DNA of 13,027 nt from Actinobacteria bacterium 13_1_40CM_66_12 (GCA_001917895.1 MNEW01000048.1:5930-18956); one strand, 5' to 3'; shown: positions 1-7,726, counted from the first letter of the stretch. Notes: a model not told the origin generated them from the sequence alone. Numbers and translations: made by a program.

Positions 1-1307
1 GGTGTGTCGACCTCCTGTCGCTCGCGGTGCCACCCCTCCATGGCCAGGTCGATCTGCGCCGTTTGCAATCGCGCGAGTAGGAAGTACGCACGCAAGCCGC
101 CGCGGCTGAGGGCGCGCATCCGCTGTTGAAACCGCCGCCACGGGCTCATGAGGATCGACACCTCTGCAGGCATGATCGCGCCACTGCCGCGTGTGGCTTC
201 CTTGCGGAACTGATCGCCGAGGGCCTGGCTTTCGATATGCAGGCCGAGCAGCAACAGGGCCAGCACCGCGGCCGTAAACGGGCCGGTCATTATCAGCGTC
301 CGAAGGTGGATCTCCAGGATCCCGATCGCCGTCTTCTCGATGGGGAAAAGGGTGAGCCACGCATCCCACGAGAAATGCGCGGCGATGGCGACCAGGAACC
401 CTGCCGCGATCGCGATCAACTTCTTGCGTGTGCCTGGAAGCTGCCGGGCGATCCCGATGCCGGCGCCGACGAAAGCGGTGTAAGTCGCGTGGCCGAAGAA
501 CAGGCCGAGCACCTGGCGCGCGTACCACTGAAATCCGGCCGCATAGCTGCCCACACCCTCTGGTTGAAAGATCGCGTAGAGGTTGGTCATGTACGAAACG
601 GACTCCATGAAGTTGAAGCCGAGGCCCACCGCGGCGCCGTAGACGATCCCGTCGACCACGTCGTCGAACTCATCGCGCATGACGAGGAAAAGCAACACCA
701 CGGCCGAACCTTTGGCCAGCTCTTCGAGGATCCCGGCTGAGAATGCCGTGGAGACGTCGAGGCCCGGGCCTGGCACCAGGGTGCGAATCGCGATCAGCTG
801 CCACAGGCTCTCCGCCCAGATGACGAGGCTGGTGGCCACGACCGCGCCCCAGGCGGCGGCGACGAGTACGAGACGCCACGGCTCTTTTTCGTTGCGGTCG
901 ATCCTTCGCACCACCCAGAGTCCGAACGCGGTCGTCGGCAGGCAGGCGAGCGCGCAGATGACCGCGACGGTCGGGCCGGCTGCGCCGGTGAAAATGAAGA
1001 CGTCGATCAGCAGCAGCCACAGCAGTGCCGCGAGGCCGAGCAGGACGCCCGCCCTGATGAAGTCTTTCCGTCGCTGCTCCGGGTCCCGATCGAAGCCGCG
1101 CACTCCGATGAAAGTGCCGAGGGCAGTCAGTGCGACCGCCAGCAATCCATACAAGGACGTGCGGCCGGCAACGGTATCGAGGTAGACGTAGTTGAGGATC
1201 GAGCTCGCGACCAGGACCAGGACCAAAGCAACGGCGATCCCGATCGCTATCGCATAGCGAGGGGGTCGTCTCTGACGAGGGTTGGCTGCGCGCGCGGAGA
1301 GCGCCAC
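1..1307 (-). CDS. PrsW-family intramembrane metalloprotease, C-terminus beyond the window
   Basis: This is a multi-pass membrane protein whose 435 visible residues match the PrsW/CAAX-like glutamic protease family, which cuts membrane substrates such as anti-sigma factors. The start is a GTG at 1307 that overlaps the stop of the upstream gene as TAGTG. A short basic N-terminus is followed by hydrophobic helices from about residue 18. The family motifs are in order: ILEELAK with the EExxK signature at 195-199, FNFMES at 231-236, a helix with H273 in FFGHATY, and AHFSWDAW with H311. The frame stays open to base 1, so the stop lies outside. The hydrophilic tail after about residue 345 is longer than the protease core needs. 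It is last in a run of three membrane-protein genes. The family call is firm because all four motif blocks are present; the substrate is unknown. Confidence 0.88.
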   Translation of the reverse strand, partial: MALSARAANPRQRRPPRYAIAIGIAVALVLVLVASSILNYVYLDTVAGRTSLYGLLAVALTALGTFIGVRGFDRDPEQRRKDFIRAGVLLGLAALLWLLLIDVFIFTGAAGPTVAVICALACLPTTAFGLWVVRRIDRNEKEPWRLVLVAAAWGAVVATSLVIWAESLWQLIAIRTLVPGPGLDVSTAFSAGILEELAKGSAVVLLFLVMRDEFDDVVDGIVYGAAVGLGFNFMESVSYMTNLYAIFQPEGVGSYAAGFQWYARQVLGLFFGHATYTAFVGAGIGIARQLPGTRKKLIAIAAGFLVAIAAHFSWDAWLTLFPIEKTAIGILEIHLRTLIMTGPFTAAVLALLLLGLHIESQALGDQFRKEATRGSGAIMPAEVSILMSPWRRFQQRMRALSRGGLRAYFLLARLQTAQIDLAMEGWHRERQEVDT

Positions 1308-1795
1308 TATCGCTCCACGAGTACGACCCGCCGGCCGATCACCTCGACCGGCACACCGCCCTCATATCGCTCGACGACGAAGATGTAGTGGCCGGGCAGG
1401 TTGTGCTGAAAGCCCGGCGGGACGCGAACCGGGATGATCGTCTGGCTCGCCAGCTTGTCCGGCGTGGCCGGGCCGACGCTGCCGACGACGTTTCCGAAAG
1501 CGTCGTACCAGCGCGCGTCGACGACGACGTTTTTCGGCAAGGAGGACCAGTCGACGACGGCGGCGAAGAGCATGCTGCGAGGGAAGGAGTTCCGGTCAGG
1601 CCCGGCGGTGGTGTTGCTGGCGGGGTCGTACTGAAAGACGCCGGTGATGGTCGCCTTCAGGCCGGTGTGCTGGCCGGGGGGCTCGAAATAGGCGAACTCG
1701 GCGAGCCCGGCGACGAGGATGAGAATCGATACGGCCGCATAGACGAGCAGGGTTCGGTAGAGCGTGCGAACCTGGTCGACTGGCGCCGCTACCAC
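1307..1795 (-). CDS. Single-pass membrane protein with outer domain, function unknown
   Basis: I do not recognise a named family. With a GTG start at 1795 the protein has 162 residues: a short N-terminus with two Arg, one hydrophobic helix at about 16-36, and an outer domain of about 125 residues. That domain is rich in beta-prone stretches (for example VVVDARWYDAFGNVVG and GHYIFVVERYEGG) and ends VVLVER. There are no cysteines in it and no obvious catalytic motif. The frame stays open upstream to a TTG at 1867, but the segment before 1795 overlaps the preceding gene and does not look like protein. No Shine-Dalgarno sequence is seen; TACACT lies 8 nt before this GTG. The stop overlaps the GTG of the PrsW gene, so the two are probably translated together. 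A ligand-binding or accessory role beside the protease is possible but is inference. Confidence 0.7.
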   Translation of the reverse strand: MVAAPVDQVRTLYRTLLVYAAVSILILVAGLAEFAYFEPPGQHTGLKATITGVFQYDPASNTTAGPDRNSFPRSMLFAAVVDWSSLPKNVVVDARWYDAFGNVVGSVGPATPDKLASQTIIPVRVPPGFQHNLPGHYIFVVERYEGGVPVEVIGRRVVLVER

Positions 1796-1803
1796 CAAAC
1801 GCC

Positions 1804-1809
1804 AGTGTA
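1804..1809 (-). promoter_or_regulatory. Possible -10 element, leaderless start of the 1307-1795 gene
   Basis: TACACT (TANNNT) ends 8 nt before GTG 1795, inside the short gap after the preceding stop codon. With no ribosome binding site visible, transcription could begin at or next to the start codon. No clear -35 box is seen. Confidence 0.35.
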
Positions 1810-1817
1810 TCGGTGGC

Positions 1818-2018
1818 TCAGCGAAAGACGAATGCCGCGATAGCCAGCAAAGCGGCGGTGACTGCAAGTGTTGCGCGCACTGCTCCGCGGGGAATCATCC
1901 AGTCAGAACGGTAGCCACGGGCGAAGGCGCGGCTCCAGCGGTTATCAGGATAAATCGCGCCTAACACAGCCAGGCCAATGCACAAGATGACGAGACTCTC
2001 TCCAGCGAAGTGGCCCAC
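1818..2018 (-). CDS. Small two-helix membrane protein, function unknown
   Basis: This 66-residue protein starts at GTG 2018. It has two hydrophobic helices, at about residues 7-22 (SLVILCIGLAVLGAI) and 47-65 (AVRATLAVTAALLAIAAFVF), joined by a basic loop with five Arg that by the positive-inside rule should be cytoplasmic. No family was recognised. It lies between tRNA-Leu(CAG), 39 nt upstream, and the single-pass membrane gene, 22 nt downstream. No Shine-Dalgarno is visible; CATACT sits 8 nt upstream of the GTG. The organised two-helix pattern and the intergenic position favour a real gene, but the small size keeps confidence moderate. Confidence 0.6.
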   Translation of the reverse strand: MGHFAGESLVILCIGLAVLGAIYPDNRWSRAFARGYRSDWMIPRGAVRATLAVTAALLAIAAFVFR

Positions 2019-2026
2019 GGATCCCG

Positions 2027-2032
2027 AGTATG
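2027..2032 (-). promoter_or_regulatory. Possible -10 element for the small membrane protein gene
   Basis: CATACT, one mismatch from TATACT, ends 8 nt before GTG 2018. The spacing matches other start codons in the window that lack a Shine-Dalgarno. Transcription could also enter from the tRNA gene upstream. Confidence 0.3.
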
Positions 2033-2057
2033 GGGTGGGACCAGGGGTCTAGGGCGC

Positions 2058-2143
2058 TGGTGCGGCGGAGAGGAGTTGAACCTCCACGACCTTGCGGTCA
2101 CTAGCTCCTGAAACTAGCGCGTCTGCCATTCCGCCACCGCCGC
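2058..2143 (-). tRNA. tRNA-Leu (anticodon CAG)
   Basis: Read on the minus strand, the acceptor stem GCGGCGG pairs with CCGCCGC and is followed by discriminator A and an encoded CCA (2060-2058). The anticodon arm is CTAGT, loop TTCAGGA, GCTAG, which gives anticodon CAG for CUG codons. A long variable arm (GACC GCAA GGTC) marks a class II tRNA, and the T arm contains GGTTCAACT. All stems close, so the call is secure. Confident ends are 2143 for the 5' end and 2061 for the discriminator. Confidence 0.96.
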
Positions 2144-2159
2144 TTCGGGGCGAGCGAGA

Positions 2160-2165
2160 AGTATA
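2160..2165 (-). promoter_or_regulatory. -10 element of tRNA-Leu(CAG) promoter
   Basis: TATACT, close to the consensus TATAAT, ends 16 nt before the mature tRNA 5' end at 2143, so a short leader would be removed by processing. No convincing TTGACA is seen 16-19 nt upstream. A palindrome, GGCCAAATGGCC at 2171-2182, lies just upstream of the element. Confidence 0.5.
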
Positions 2166-2206
2166 CCGATGGCCAAATGGCCTCAGACAGGGATCTCGCG
2201 CCGCTT

Positions 2207-2266
2207 GATCAAAACGTGCGGAATCCCCCGTGAGGATGCGCTCGGTTGGATCAAAACGTGCGGAAT
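2207..2266. repeat. Two exact 18-bp direct repeats, 42 bp apart
   Basis: GATCAAAACGTGCGGAAT occurs at 2207-2224 and again at 2249-2266, with unrelated sequence between. On the minus strand each copy supplies the 3' half of a hairpin plus a TTTT run, so the repeats most simply belong to tandem terminators of the kinase gene that ends at 2276. Confidence 0.85.
2211..2241 (-). terminator. Second, weaker terminator-like hairpin behind the kinase gene
   Basis: On the minus strand CGC-ATCC (2241-2234, with one unpaired base) can pair with GGAT-CGC (2226-2218, with two unpaired bases) around a 7-nt loop. ACG and TTTT follow. The stem is interrupted, so it is weaker than the hairpin at 2253-2275. 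Confidence 0.3.
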
Positions 2267-2275
2267 AAGCCGCAG
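2253..2275 (-). terminator. Terminator hairpin of the kinase-AAA+ gene
   Basis: Directly after the TGA at 2276 the minus strand reads TGCGG, loop CTTATT, CCGCA, then CG and TTTT. A 5-bp stem and four T residues make a short but well-placed intrinsic terminator. Confidence 0.5.
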
Positions 2276-5071
2276 TCAGCTCGCGATGAACAGCGTGTGC
2301 CAGGCCGCCTCGACCAGCTCCGGGCTCAACGACGGTTGCGCTCCTCGGGCTGACGAAACGTCCACGAGTCGCTCGAGCAGGTCCCGCGGGTGGTTCCCGC
2401 GCAACGGCCGGCCGCCGTATAGCGTCCGGATCATTTCCAGCGCGTTCGGGTCGGGCGGAATCGTCAGCCGCTCTCGCTCCCGCTCGAAGATGCGGCACCA
2501 CATCTCCCACGTCGGGTCGGGCATGAGGACCTTGTAAGCGAGCCTGCGCAGGTAAGCCTCGTCCAGAAGCTCGGCGGGCTTGAGGTTCGTCGACAAGGCC
2601 AGCTGCGCCCAGAACGGCACCTCCACCTTCCGGCCGCTCGCCGAAAGGTTCATGTAGTCGATCTCCTGCTCGAGCGGGACAAGCAGGCGGTCGAGGATCT
2701 GCTTCGAAGACACGCGCTGGCGGCCGAGGTCGTCGATGAGAAGCACACCGCCGTTGGCCTTGACCTGCAGCGGCGCGCCGTAGGTGCGGCTGCCCTCTTC
2801 CCACGTCGGGTCGAACATCTCGATCTGGAACTCTCCGCCAACCTGAACCAGCGGTCGCGCGACACGACGCCAGCGACGATCCGCGGGCTGGTTGGCCTCC
2901 AACCTGTGGACGGCCGGGTCGAAAACCGTCATCACCTCGCCGCCGCCGATATCCAGAGCCATCGGGACGACGATCGGCGTTCCCAACAGCCGTGGGATCC
3001 GGCGCGCGAGCGAGGTCTTGCCGTTGCCAGGCGCACCGTAGATGAAGATCGATGAGCGCGAGTTGACCGCGGCGCGCACCGCTTCCGTCACGCCCGGCGC
3101 CAGCTCGATGCCCGCGAGCGCGGCCGTGACCTTGGTCAGGTCGAGTGTGCCGGGCTTGGCCGCCTCGGCCAGCACCGCCCGATACTCGCGCAGCGAAACC
3201 GGCGACGGTCCGGCGTAGCGCGTTCCTGCCCGCGCAATCTCCTCGCTGCGAACACGGCCCTGTTTGGTCAGGGCATACGTCATGCGTTCGGGCAGCGGCC
3301 GGCCAAGCCAGGGCCCCTGCTCATTGGCGAGGCCGAGGGCGTCCAGGAAGTTGGCGGTCGTCAACGCCTTCAAGACGGGTTCGATCGCGACGAATGGCAG
3401 GGCGAGATGCTCCGACACCTCATAGCCGGTGAGCCGGGTGGCGGTCGAGGCGATGCGGAGGATCATGCCCTCGATCAGCGTACGGTTGATCTCCGGCGGC
3501 GGCGGGGTCCCGAGCTCCGGGCCGGTCGCCGGCGTGTGCGTCGGCGGCGGCATGGGCTGCGGCTCGTCGACGTGTTCGAGGATCGCCCCGAAGAGCTTCT
3601 TGCCGAACCGAGCGCGGTCCGCGTGGTCGGGCGGTTCGCCTTCCCGCCGGCGACTGATCCAGTTGGGGACCTCTTTGAACACCACGGTGTTGCCGATGAG
3701 CAGCTGCACCATGTCAGGTTCCGCAGTCGTCACGCGCACAGCGATTCGGACCAGGTAGCCCTGGCTCTTCAGAGCCGACCAGCTCCGCTCCCACGCGACC
3801 TCGTTGCGACCCGACCACGTCTGCCGCACAGTGCGGTCGCGCGCCAGGGTCACGTCTTTGCGGTTCTGGTAGCGCCGGCGGACGAGCTCCGTGACGTCCT
3901 TGTCCACGTCCTCGGCCACCAGTGCCGCGAGCGGCAATGCGCGGTCGTCGACCGCCGGCCGGTTCTTGATCTCGAAGATGGTGTTGGCGGTCGGCGCGAG
4001 CGCGCGAATCACGCTCGCGTGGCGCGGGCAGAACGGCGTGCGCTCGATGAATTGAATGTGGCGGCGGCACCACCAGCTCTTGCACTCGCGCCCATTGAGG
4101 TCCTTGTACGCACAGGCCCAGCCACGCCGCTCACCGCAATCGACGAAGGTGCAGACGCCCGGAGGCTTGGGCCCGTCGGTGCGCTGAGGGATCGCGACCT
4201 GCGGCTCGGTGACCTGCACCGGCACCGCGCTGTCCGACGACATAGTTTCAGCAGGCGGCTGCGCGACCCCGGGCTTGGGCATGTAGTGGAACGCGCCGGA
4301 GAACTCCTCGCAGGTCTGGAAGCGCTGAGAGGGATCCTTGGCGGTGGCCTTCCAGATGATCTCCATGATCGGCGAGGGGATTGCCGTCGACGCCCTCGGC
4401 CTGTCGAAGACCTGCGAGTGCAGCACCGCCGGCAGTGGCCCCGTGAATGGCGGCTCGCCGTGCAGCAGCTCGTACAGGATCATGCCCAGCGAGTACACGT
4501 CGGAGTACTTCTCGACCTCCTCGCCCTTGACCTGCTCGGGCGCCATGTATGCGGGCGTCCCGACCATGCTCCCCGTGGCGGTCAGCCGGTGCTTGTCGTC
4601 GATCAGCTTCGAGATGCCGAAGTCGAGGATCTTGGTCTTGCCGCGGTTCGAGATGAGGATGTTGTCCGGCTTGAGGTCGCGGTGGACGATGCCAAAGTCA
4701 TGGGCGACGCCAACTGCGGAGAGCAGCTGTTGCACCAGGTCGACCGACACGTCGACGCTGAACCGCCCGTACTCGTCCAGCCATGAACGCATCGACCGCC
4801 CGTCGACCCACTCCATGACGATGAAGAGCACCGGGCCGTCCTCGTCGAAGTCGTAAACGCGGACGATGCCGGGGTGGTTGAGGGCGGCGACGGTCGCCGC
4901 CTCGCGGTGAAAGCGCTGGCGGAAGCTGACGTCGGTCGAGTACTGCTCGGCCAGCACCTTGATCGCCACGGGGATGTCGAGGCGTGGGTGGGTCGATCGA
5001 TACACGACGCCCATGGCGCCACGTCCGAGCTCGGCTTCGATCGGGTACCGCCCGAGTTGTGTAGTGCTCAC
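2276..5071 (-). CDS. Ser/Thr protein kinase fused to a Cys/His cluster and an AAA+ ATPase
   Basis: This is a 931-residue soluble fusion. Residues 1-265 form a complete Hanks-type kinase: glycine loop GRGAMG at 16-21, VAIK with K38, HRDLKPDN with D132, DFG at 150-152 and APE at 177-179. All catalytic residues are present, so it should be active. After a proline-rich linker comes a likely zinc site of C307, C312, C320, C330, C335, H338, C348 and H351. Residues 375-500 match no domain I know. A second proline-rich linker leads to a winged-helix-like stretch at about 530-610. The AAA+ module follows: Walker A GAPGNGKT at 679-686, Walker B LLIDD at 777-781, sensor-1 STN at 828-830, and GRPLRGNHPRDL near the C-terminus. 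This module resembles stand-alone ATPases often annotated as Flp-pilus-associated chaperones. There is no transmembrane helix, unlike PknB-type receptors. The GTG at 5071 is the only start that keeps the kinase N-lobe. Confidence 0.92.
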   Translation of the reverse strand: MSTTQLGRYPIEAELGRGAMGVVYRSTHPRLDIPVAIKVLAEQYSTDVSFRQRFHREAATVAALNHPGIVRVYDFDEDGPVLFIVMEWVDGRSMRSWLDEYGRFSVDVSVDLVQQLLSAVGVAHDFGIVHRDLKPDNILISNRGKTKILDFGISKLIDDKHRLTATGSMVGTPAYMAPEQVKGEEVEKYSDVYSLGMILYELLHGEPPFTGPLPAVLHSQVFDRPRASTAIPSPIMEIIWKATAKDPSQRFQTCEEFSGAFHYMPKPGVAQPPAETMSSDSAVPVQVTEPQVAIPQRTDGPKPPGVCTFVDCGERRGWACAYKDLNGRECKSWWCRRHIQFIERTPFCPRHASVIRALAPTANTIFEIKNRPAVDDRALPLAALVAEDVDKDVTELVRRRYQNRKDVTLARDRTVRQTWSGRNEVAWERSWSALKSQGYLVRIAVRVTTAEPDMVQLLIGNTVVFKEVPNWISRRREGEPPDHADRARFGKKLFGAILEHVDEPQPMPPPTHTPATGPELGTPPPPEINRTLIEGMILRIASTATRLTGYEVSEHLALPFVAIEPVLKALTTANFLDALGLANEQGPWLGRPLPERMTYALTKQGRVRSEEIARAGTRYAGPSPVSLREYRAVLAEAAKPGTLDLTKVTAALAGIELAPGVTEAVRAAVNSRSSIFIYGAPGNGKTSLARRIPRLLGTPIVVPMALDIGGGEVMTVFDPAVHRLEANQPADRRWRRVARPLVQVGGEFQIEMFDPTWEEGSRTYGAPLQVKANGGVLLIDDLGRQRVSSKQILDRLLVPLEQEIDYMNLSASGRKVEVPFWAQLALSTNLKPAELLDEAYLRRLAYKVLMPDPTWEMWCRIFERERERLTIPPDPNALEMIRTLYGGRPLRGNHPRDLLERLVDVSSARGAQPSLSPELVEAAWHTLFIAS

Positions 5072-5075
5072 CTTC

Positions 5076-5090
5076 GGTTCAGGGGGAACC
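5076..5090. repeat. Inverted repeat just upstream of the kinase start
   Basis: GGTTC and GAACC, separated by 5 bp, end 4 nt upstream of GTG 5071. It could be an operator or a leader hairpin that affects initiation. CATACT, a possible -10 for the kinase, lies at 5097-5092 on the minus strand, which would place the repeat within the 5' leader. Confidence 0.35.
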
Positions 5091-5120
5091 CAGTATGCCG
5101 GACGGTGCCCGGCGCCAGAC

Positions 5121-6074
5121 CTAGTTGAAGACGCTCAGAGGCAGGTAGAAGGAGACCCCGAAATTGGGCTGGTCCACGATCTGGCTGATCCGTAGGTCGC
5201 CCGCCAGGCTGCACAGGATGTAGGCGTCCTGGGGGCTCAGGGAGTGGTCCGCCTGCAGCCAGGCGATGGTGTCGCGGACCGAGTTGCGGGCGTTTTCCAT
5301 CAGGTCCGGGCCGAGCGCGCACACCGCGTGGTAGCCGGCTGCATCGCTGCGTGGCTGCAAGGGCTTGGGCGGCGTCAGGAAGTGATAGCTCCACGGCCGC
5401 AGCCGGCCGCCCTTCACCACTCCAAACCGGAGTGAGAACGACATCGGACATTCGATTCCCGTAACGCAGACCTCGCCGTCTCCCTGCGCCGCGTGGCAGT
5501 CGCCCGCCGAGAAGAGGGCGCCAGGGACGAAGACCGGGAGGTACAGCTTGGTGCCTGCCGTGAGGTGGCGGGTGTCGATGTTCCCGGCGCCTTTGGTCGG
5601 CGGCAGGACGTCGTGCCGCCCCGGCTCGTCGGTCGCCACGCCCATGGTCCCGCAGAACGGCGCGATGGGGATGTGAATGTCGTGGCGGAGCTCCGCCGAC
5701 GTGCGGTCGCCGAGGTCGAAGTAGCGCACGTAGGGTTCGGGAAAGTCCGAGGCCAGCAGGCCCAGGCCGGGGAGGATCGCCGACCATCCCCACGACCCAG
5801 GTTTGAGCTCCAGGATCTCCACCTCGAGGGCGTCGCCGGGCTCCGCGCCTTTGACGTAGACGGGGCCGCCCAGCGGATACAGGCGATCGAAGTCGAGCTC
5901 GCCCAGCTTGGAGGCGTCATCGCCCTTCTTCAGCTGGCCGGCGGTGACCTCTTCGGTGTCGAAGCGCACGACGTCACCGGGCGCGATCTCGACGGCGGGT
6001 GGGAGCGAATTGTCCCACTTGTAATGGAAGGTGTCTCGCCCGATCTGGTGCTCGCGCACGCCCGTCCTTGCCAT
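5121..6074 (-). CDS. Acetamidase/formamidase-family hydrolase
   Basis: The 317-residue protein matches the FmdA/AmdA family, cytoplasmic enzymes that hydrolyse formamide, acetamide or related short amides to ammonia and the acid. Family marks are the region of H131-H134, GNIDT at 164-168, and GDCHAAQGDGE at 191-201 followed by E208, the segment that carries probable metal and catalytic ligands. The length is in the normal range for the family and there is no signal peptide. The ATG at 6074 lies 8 nt after the stop of the acyl-CoA ligase gene, with GGAAG about 12 nt upstream, so the two are probably one operon. The kinase gene follows 49 nt further on. Substrate range cannot be read from the sequence; amidase-family enzymes acting on other amides are an alternative. 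Confidence 0.88.
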   Translation of the reverse strand: MARTGVREHQIGRDTFHYKWDNSLPPAVEIAPGDVVRFDTEEVTAGQLKKGDDASKLGELDFDRLYPLGGPVYVKGAEPGDALEVEILELKPGSWGWSAILPGLGLLASDFPEPYVRYFDLGDRTSAELRHDIHIPIAPFCGTMGVATDEPGRHDVLPPTKGAGNIDTRHLTAGTKLYLPVFVPGALFSAGDCHAAQGDGEVCVTGIECPMSFSLRFGVVKGGRLRPWSYHFLTPPKPLQPRSDAAGYHAVCALGPDLMENARNSVRDTIAWLQADHSLSPQDAYILCSLAGDLRISQIVDQPNFGVSFYLPLSVFN

Positions 6075-6082
6075 CTGACGAT

Positions 6083-7726
6083 CTACTTCCTGGCCGCCGG
6101 AGCAGCGTTTTCCTTGATCGGCGCCGCACCGGCGCGCAGCACTTTCTTGTCGAACTTGCCGACCGACGTCTTCGGCACCTCATCGATGAAGCGGATCTCG
6201 TCCGGCAGCCACCATTTGGCGACCTTGTCCCTGAGGAACTCGATTACCTCTTCTTGGGTCACCTGGCCCTTGAACTCCGGCTTGGCGACCGCGAATGCGA
6301 CCGGCCGCTCGTCCCATTTCGGGTGGACGAGGCCGATCACCGCCGCTTCCATGATCTTGGGGTGGGCCATGATCGCGTTTTCGAGCTCGACGGATGAGAT
6401 CCATTCGCCCCCCGACTTGATGACGTCCTTGGTGCGGTCGACGATCTCGATGTAGCCCTCGGGCGTGATCTTAGCGACGTCGCCGGTGCGGAACCACCCG
6501 TCTTCGGTCAGCTTGCCGGGGTCGTAGCCGTTGTGATACCCACGCGCGATCCACGGCCCTCGGACCTGGATCTCGCCAAACGCCACGCCGTCCCATGGAA
6601 GCTCCTCACCGGTGGCCACGTCGCATATTCGCAGCTCGACTCCCGGCACGACCATGCCCTGGGTAAGGCGCGCATCGAGCTCGTCCTCCGGCTTGGTGCC
6701 GGCGCGCGGCGTGGCGACGCTGCCGAGCGGCGAGGTCTCGGTCATTCCCCATGCGTGGAGCATGCGGAGGCCGAGCGAGTCCATCGTCTCCATCACGGCT
6801 CGGGGTATGGCCGAGCCGCCGCAAACCACTGTCCGGACCAGCGGCAAGCGCCGCCCACTCTCCTTCAAGTACGCGGATGTGCTGATCCATATCGTCGGCA
6901 CTCCGGCGAGGAACGTGGCGCCTTCTTGCTCGGCCAGATCGACGATGGATTTGGCGTCGCCCATGAAGCGGTCGGGGAACAGCACCTTGCAGCCGGCCAT
7001 GCCGCAGGCGTACGGCAGTCCCCAGCTGTTGGCGTGAAACATCGGCACGATGGGGAGGACGGTGTCCTGTTCCGTCAGGCCGAGGCTGCCACCCTGCAGC
7101 ACGCCCATCGTATGGATGAACTGCGAGCGATGCGAGTAGACGACCCCTTTCGGATTGCCGGTCGTGCCCGACGTGTAACACATCGACGCGGCCATGCGCT
7201 CGCTGAGCTTGGGCCATGCATAGTCGTCGCTTTCGGCGGCGAGCAACGTCTCGTAGTCGAGCAGCTCGCCGAGCCCATGGTCCGCCGGCAGCGGCGTTCC
7301 GTTGCCCATGACCACGATGGTCTTGATGCTCGGAATCTTTCCGGTCAGCGGCTTGAGGATGGGGATCAATGTCTGATCGACGAATAAGACCTTGTCCTCG
7401 GCGTCCTTGATGATGAATTCCAGGTGCTGCGGAAACAAACGCAGGTTGAGCGTGTGCAGGACGGCGCCCATGCAAGGCACGGCGTAGTAGAGCTCGAGGT
7501 GCCGGTAGTTGTTCCAGGCGAGTGTTGCCACCCGATCGCCGGGCTTGATGCCTAGCCGCTTGAGCGCGCCGGCGAGGCGGTTGATGCGGCGGACCAGTTC
7601 TCCGTTGGTGGTGCGGTGGAGACCCTGCTCCTGCTTGGTGACCACCTCTTTCATCTGGTGCAGCCGCTCGAGTCGCCAGAGCACATGCTGCAAAGAGAGC
7701 TCGTAGTCCTGCATCAAGCCTTCCAC
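6083..7726 (-). CDS. Long-chain fatty-acid-CoA ligase (AMP-forming acyl-CoA synthetase)
   Basis: This 547-residue member of the ANL superfamily activates a carboxylic acid with ATP and transfers it to CoA. Visible motifs are the P-loop YTSGTTGNPKG at 184-194, VPMFHANSWG at 227-236, WGMTE at 326-330, the GWFRTGD block, the hinge DRTKDVIKSGG and the C-terminal PKTSVGKFDKK at 518-528 with the adenylation Lys at 524. The FHANSWG and DRTKDVIKSGGEWIS pattern is typical of medium/long-chain fatty-acyl ligases. The start is GTG 7726, because GGAGG (7738-7734) lies 7 nt before it; ATG 7714, four codons later and preceded by GGAAGG, is the alternative. Codons upstream of 7726 are read-through of the intergenic region. 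The amidase gene follows 8 nt later. Chain-length preference is not determinable here. Confidence 0.93.
   Translation of the reverse strand: MEGLMQDYELSLQHVLWRLERLHQMKEVVTKQEQGLHRTTNGELVRRINRLAGALKRLGIKPGDRVATLAWNNYRHLELYYAVPCMGAVLHTLNLRLFPQHLEFIIKDAEDKVLFVDQTLIPILKPLTGKIPSIKTIVVMGNGTPLPADHGLGELLDYETLLAAESDDYAWPKLSERMAASMCYTSGTTGNPKGVVYSHRSQFIHTMGVLQGGSLGLTEQDTVLPIVPMFHANSWGLPYACGMAGCKVLFPDRFMGDAKSIVDLAEQEGATFLAGVPTIWISTSAYLKESGRRLPLVRTVVCGGSAIPRAVMETMDSLGLRMLHAWGMTETSPLGSVATPRAGTKPEDELDARLTQGMVVPGVELRICDVATGEELPWDGVAFGEIQVRGPWIARGYHNGYDPGKLTEDGWFRTGDVAKITPEGYIEIVDRTKDVIKSGGEWISSVELENAIMAHPKIMEAAVIGLVHPKWDERPVAFAVAKPEFKGQVTQEEVIEFLRDKVAKWWLPDEIRFIDEVPKTSVGKFDKKVLRAGAAPIKENAAPAARK

Noticed and set aside
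126..1185. Two plus-strand open frames at the left end
   Set aside because: They are antisense to the PrsW gene, which has all four family motif blocks on the minus strand.
2207..2266. Direct repeats read as a CRISPR fragment
   Set aside because: Only two units of 18 bp, spacer 24 bp, no cas genes, and each copy fits a terminator hairpin.
2049..2804. Minus-strand open frame of 251 codons
   Set aside because: It runs through tRNA-Leu(CAG), the terminators and the AAA+ part of the kinase gene in another frame, so it cannot be a real protein.
3407..4786. Long plus-strand open frame of 459 codons
   Set aside because: It is antisense to the kinase gene, whose motifs are intact on the minus strand. 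Its product is Arg/Val/Asp-rich with no family features, as expected of a shadow frame in GC-rich DNA.
5097..5113. GCCGG/CCGGC inverted repeat after the amidase gene as a terminator
   Set aside because: The stem is 5 bp with a 7-nt loop and no T-run follows, so it is within what GC-rich sequence yields by chance.
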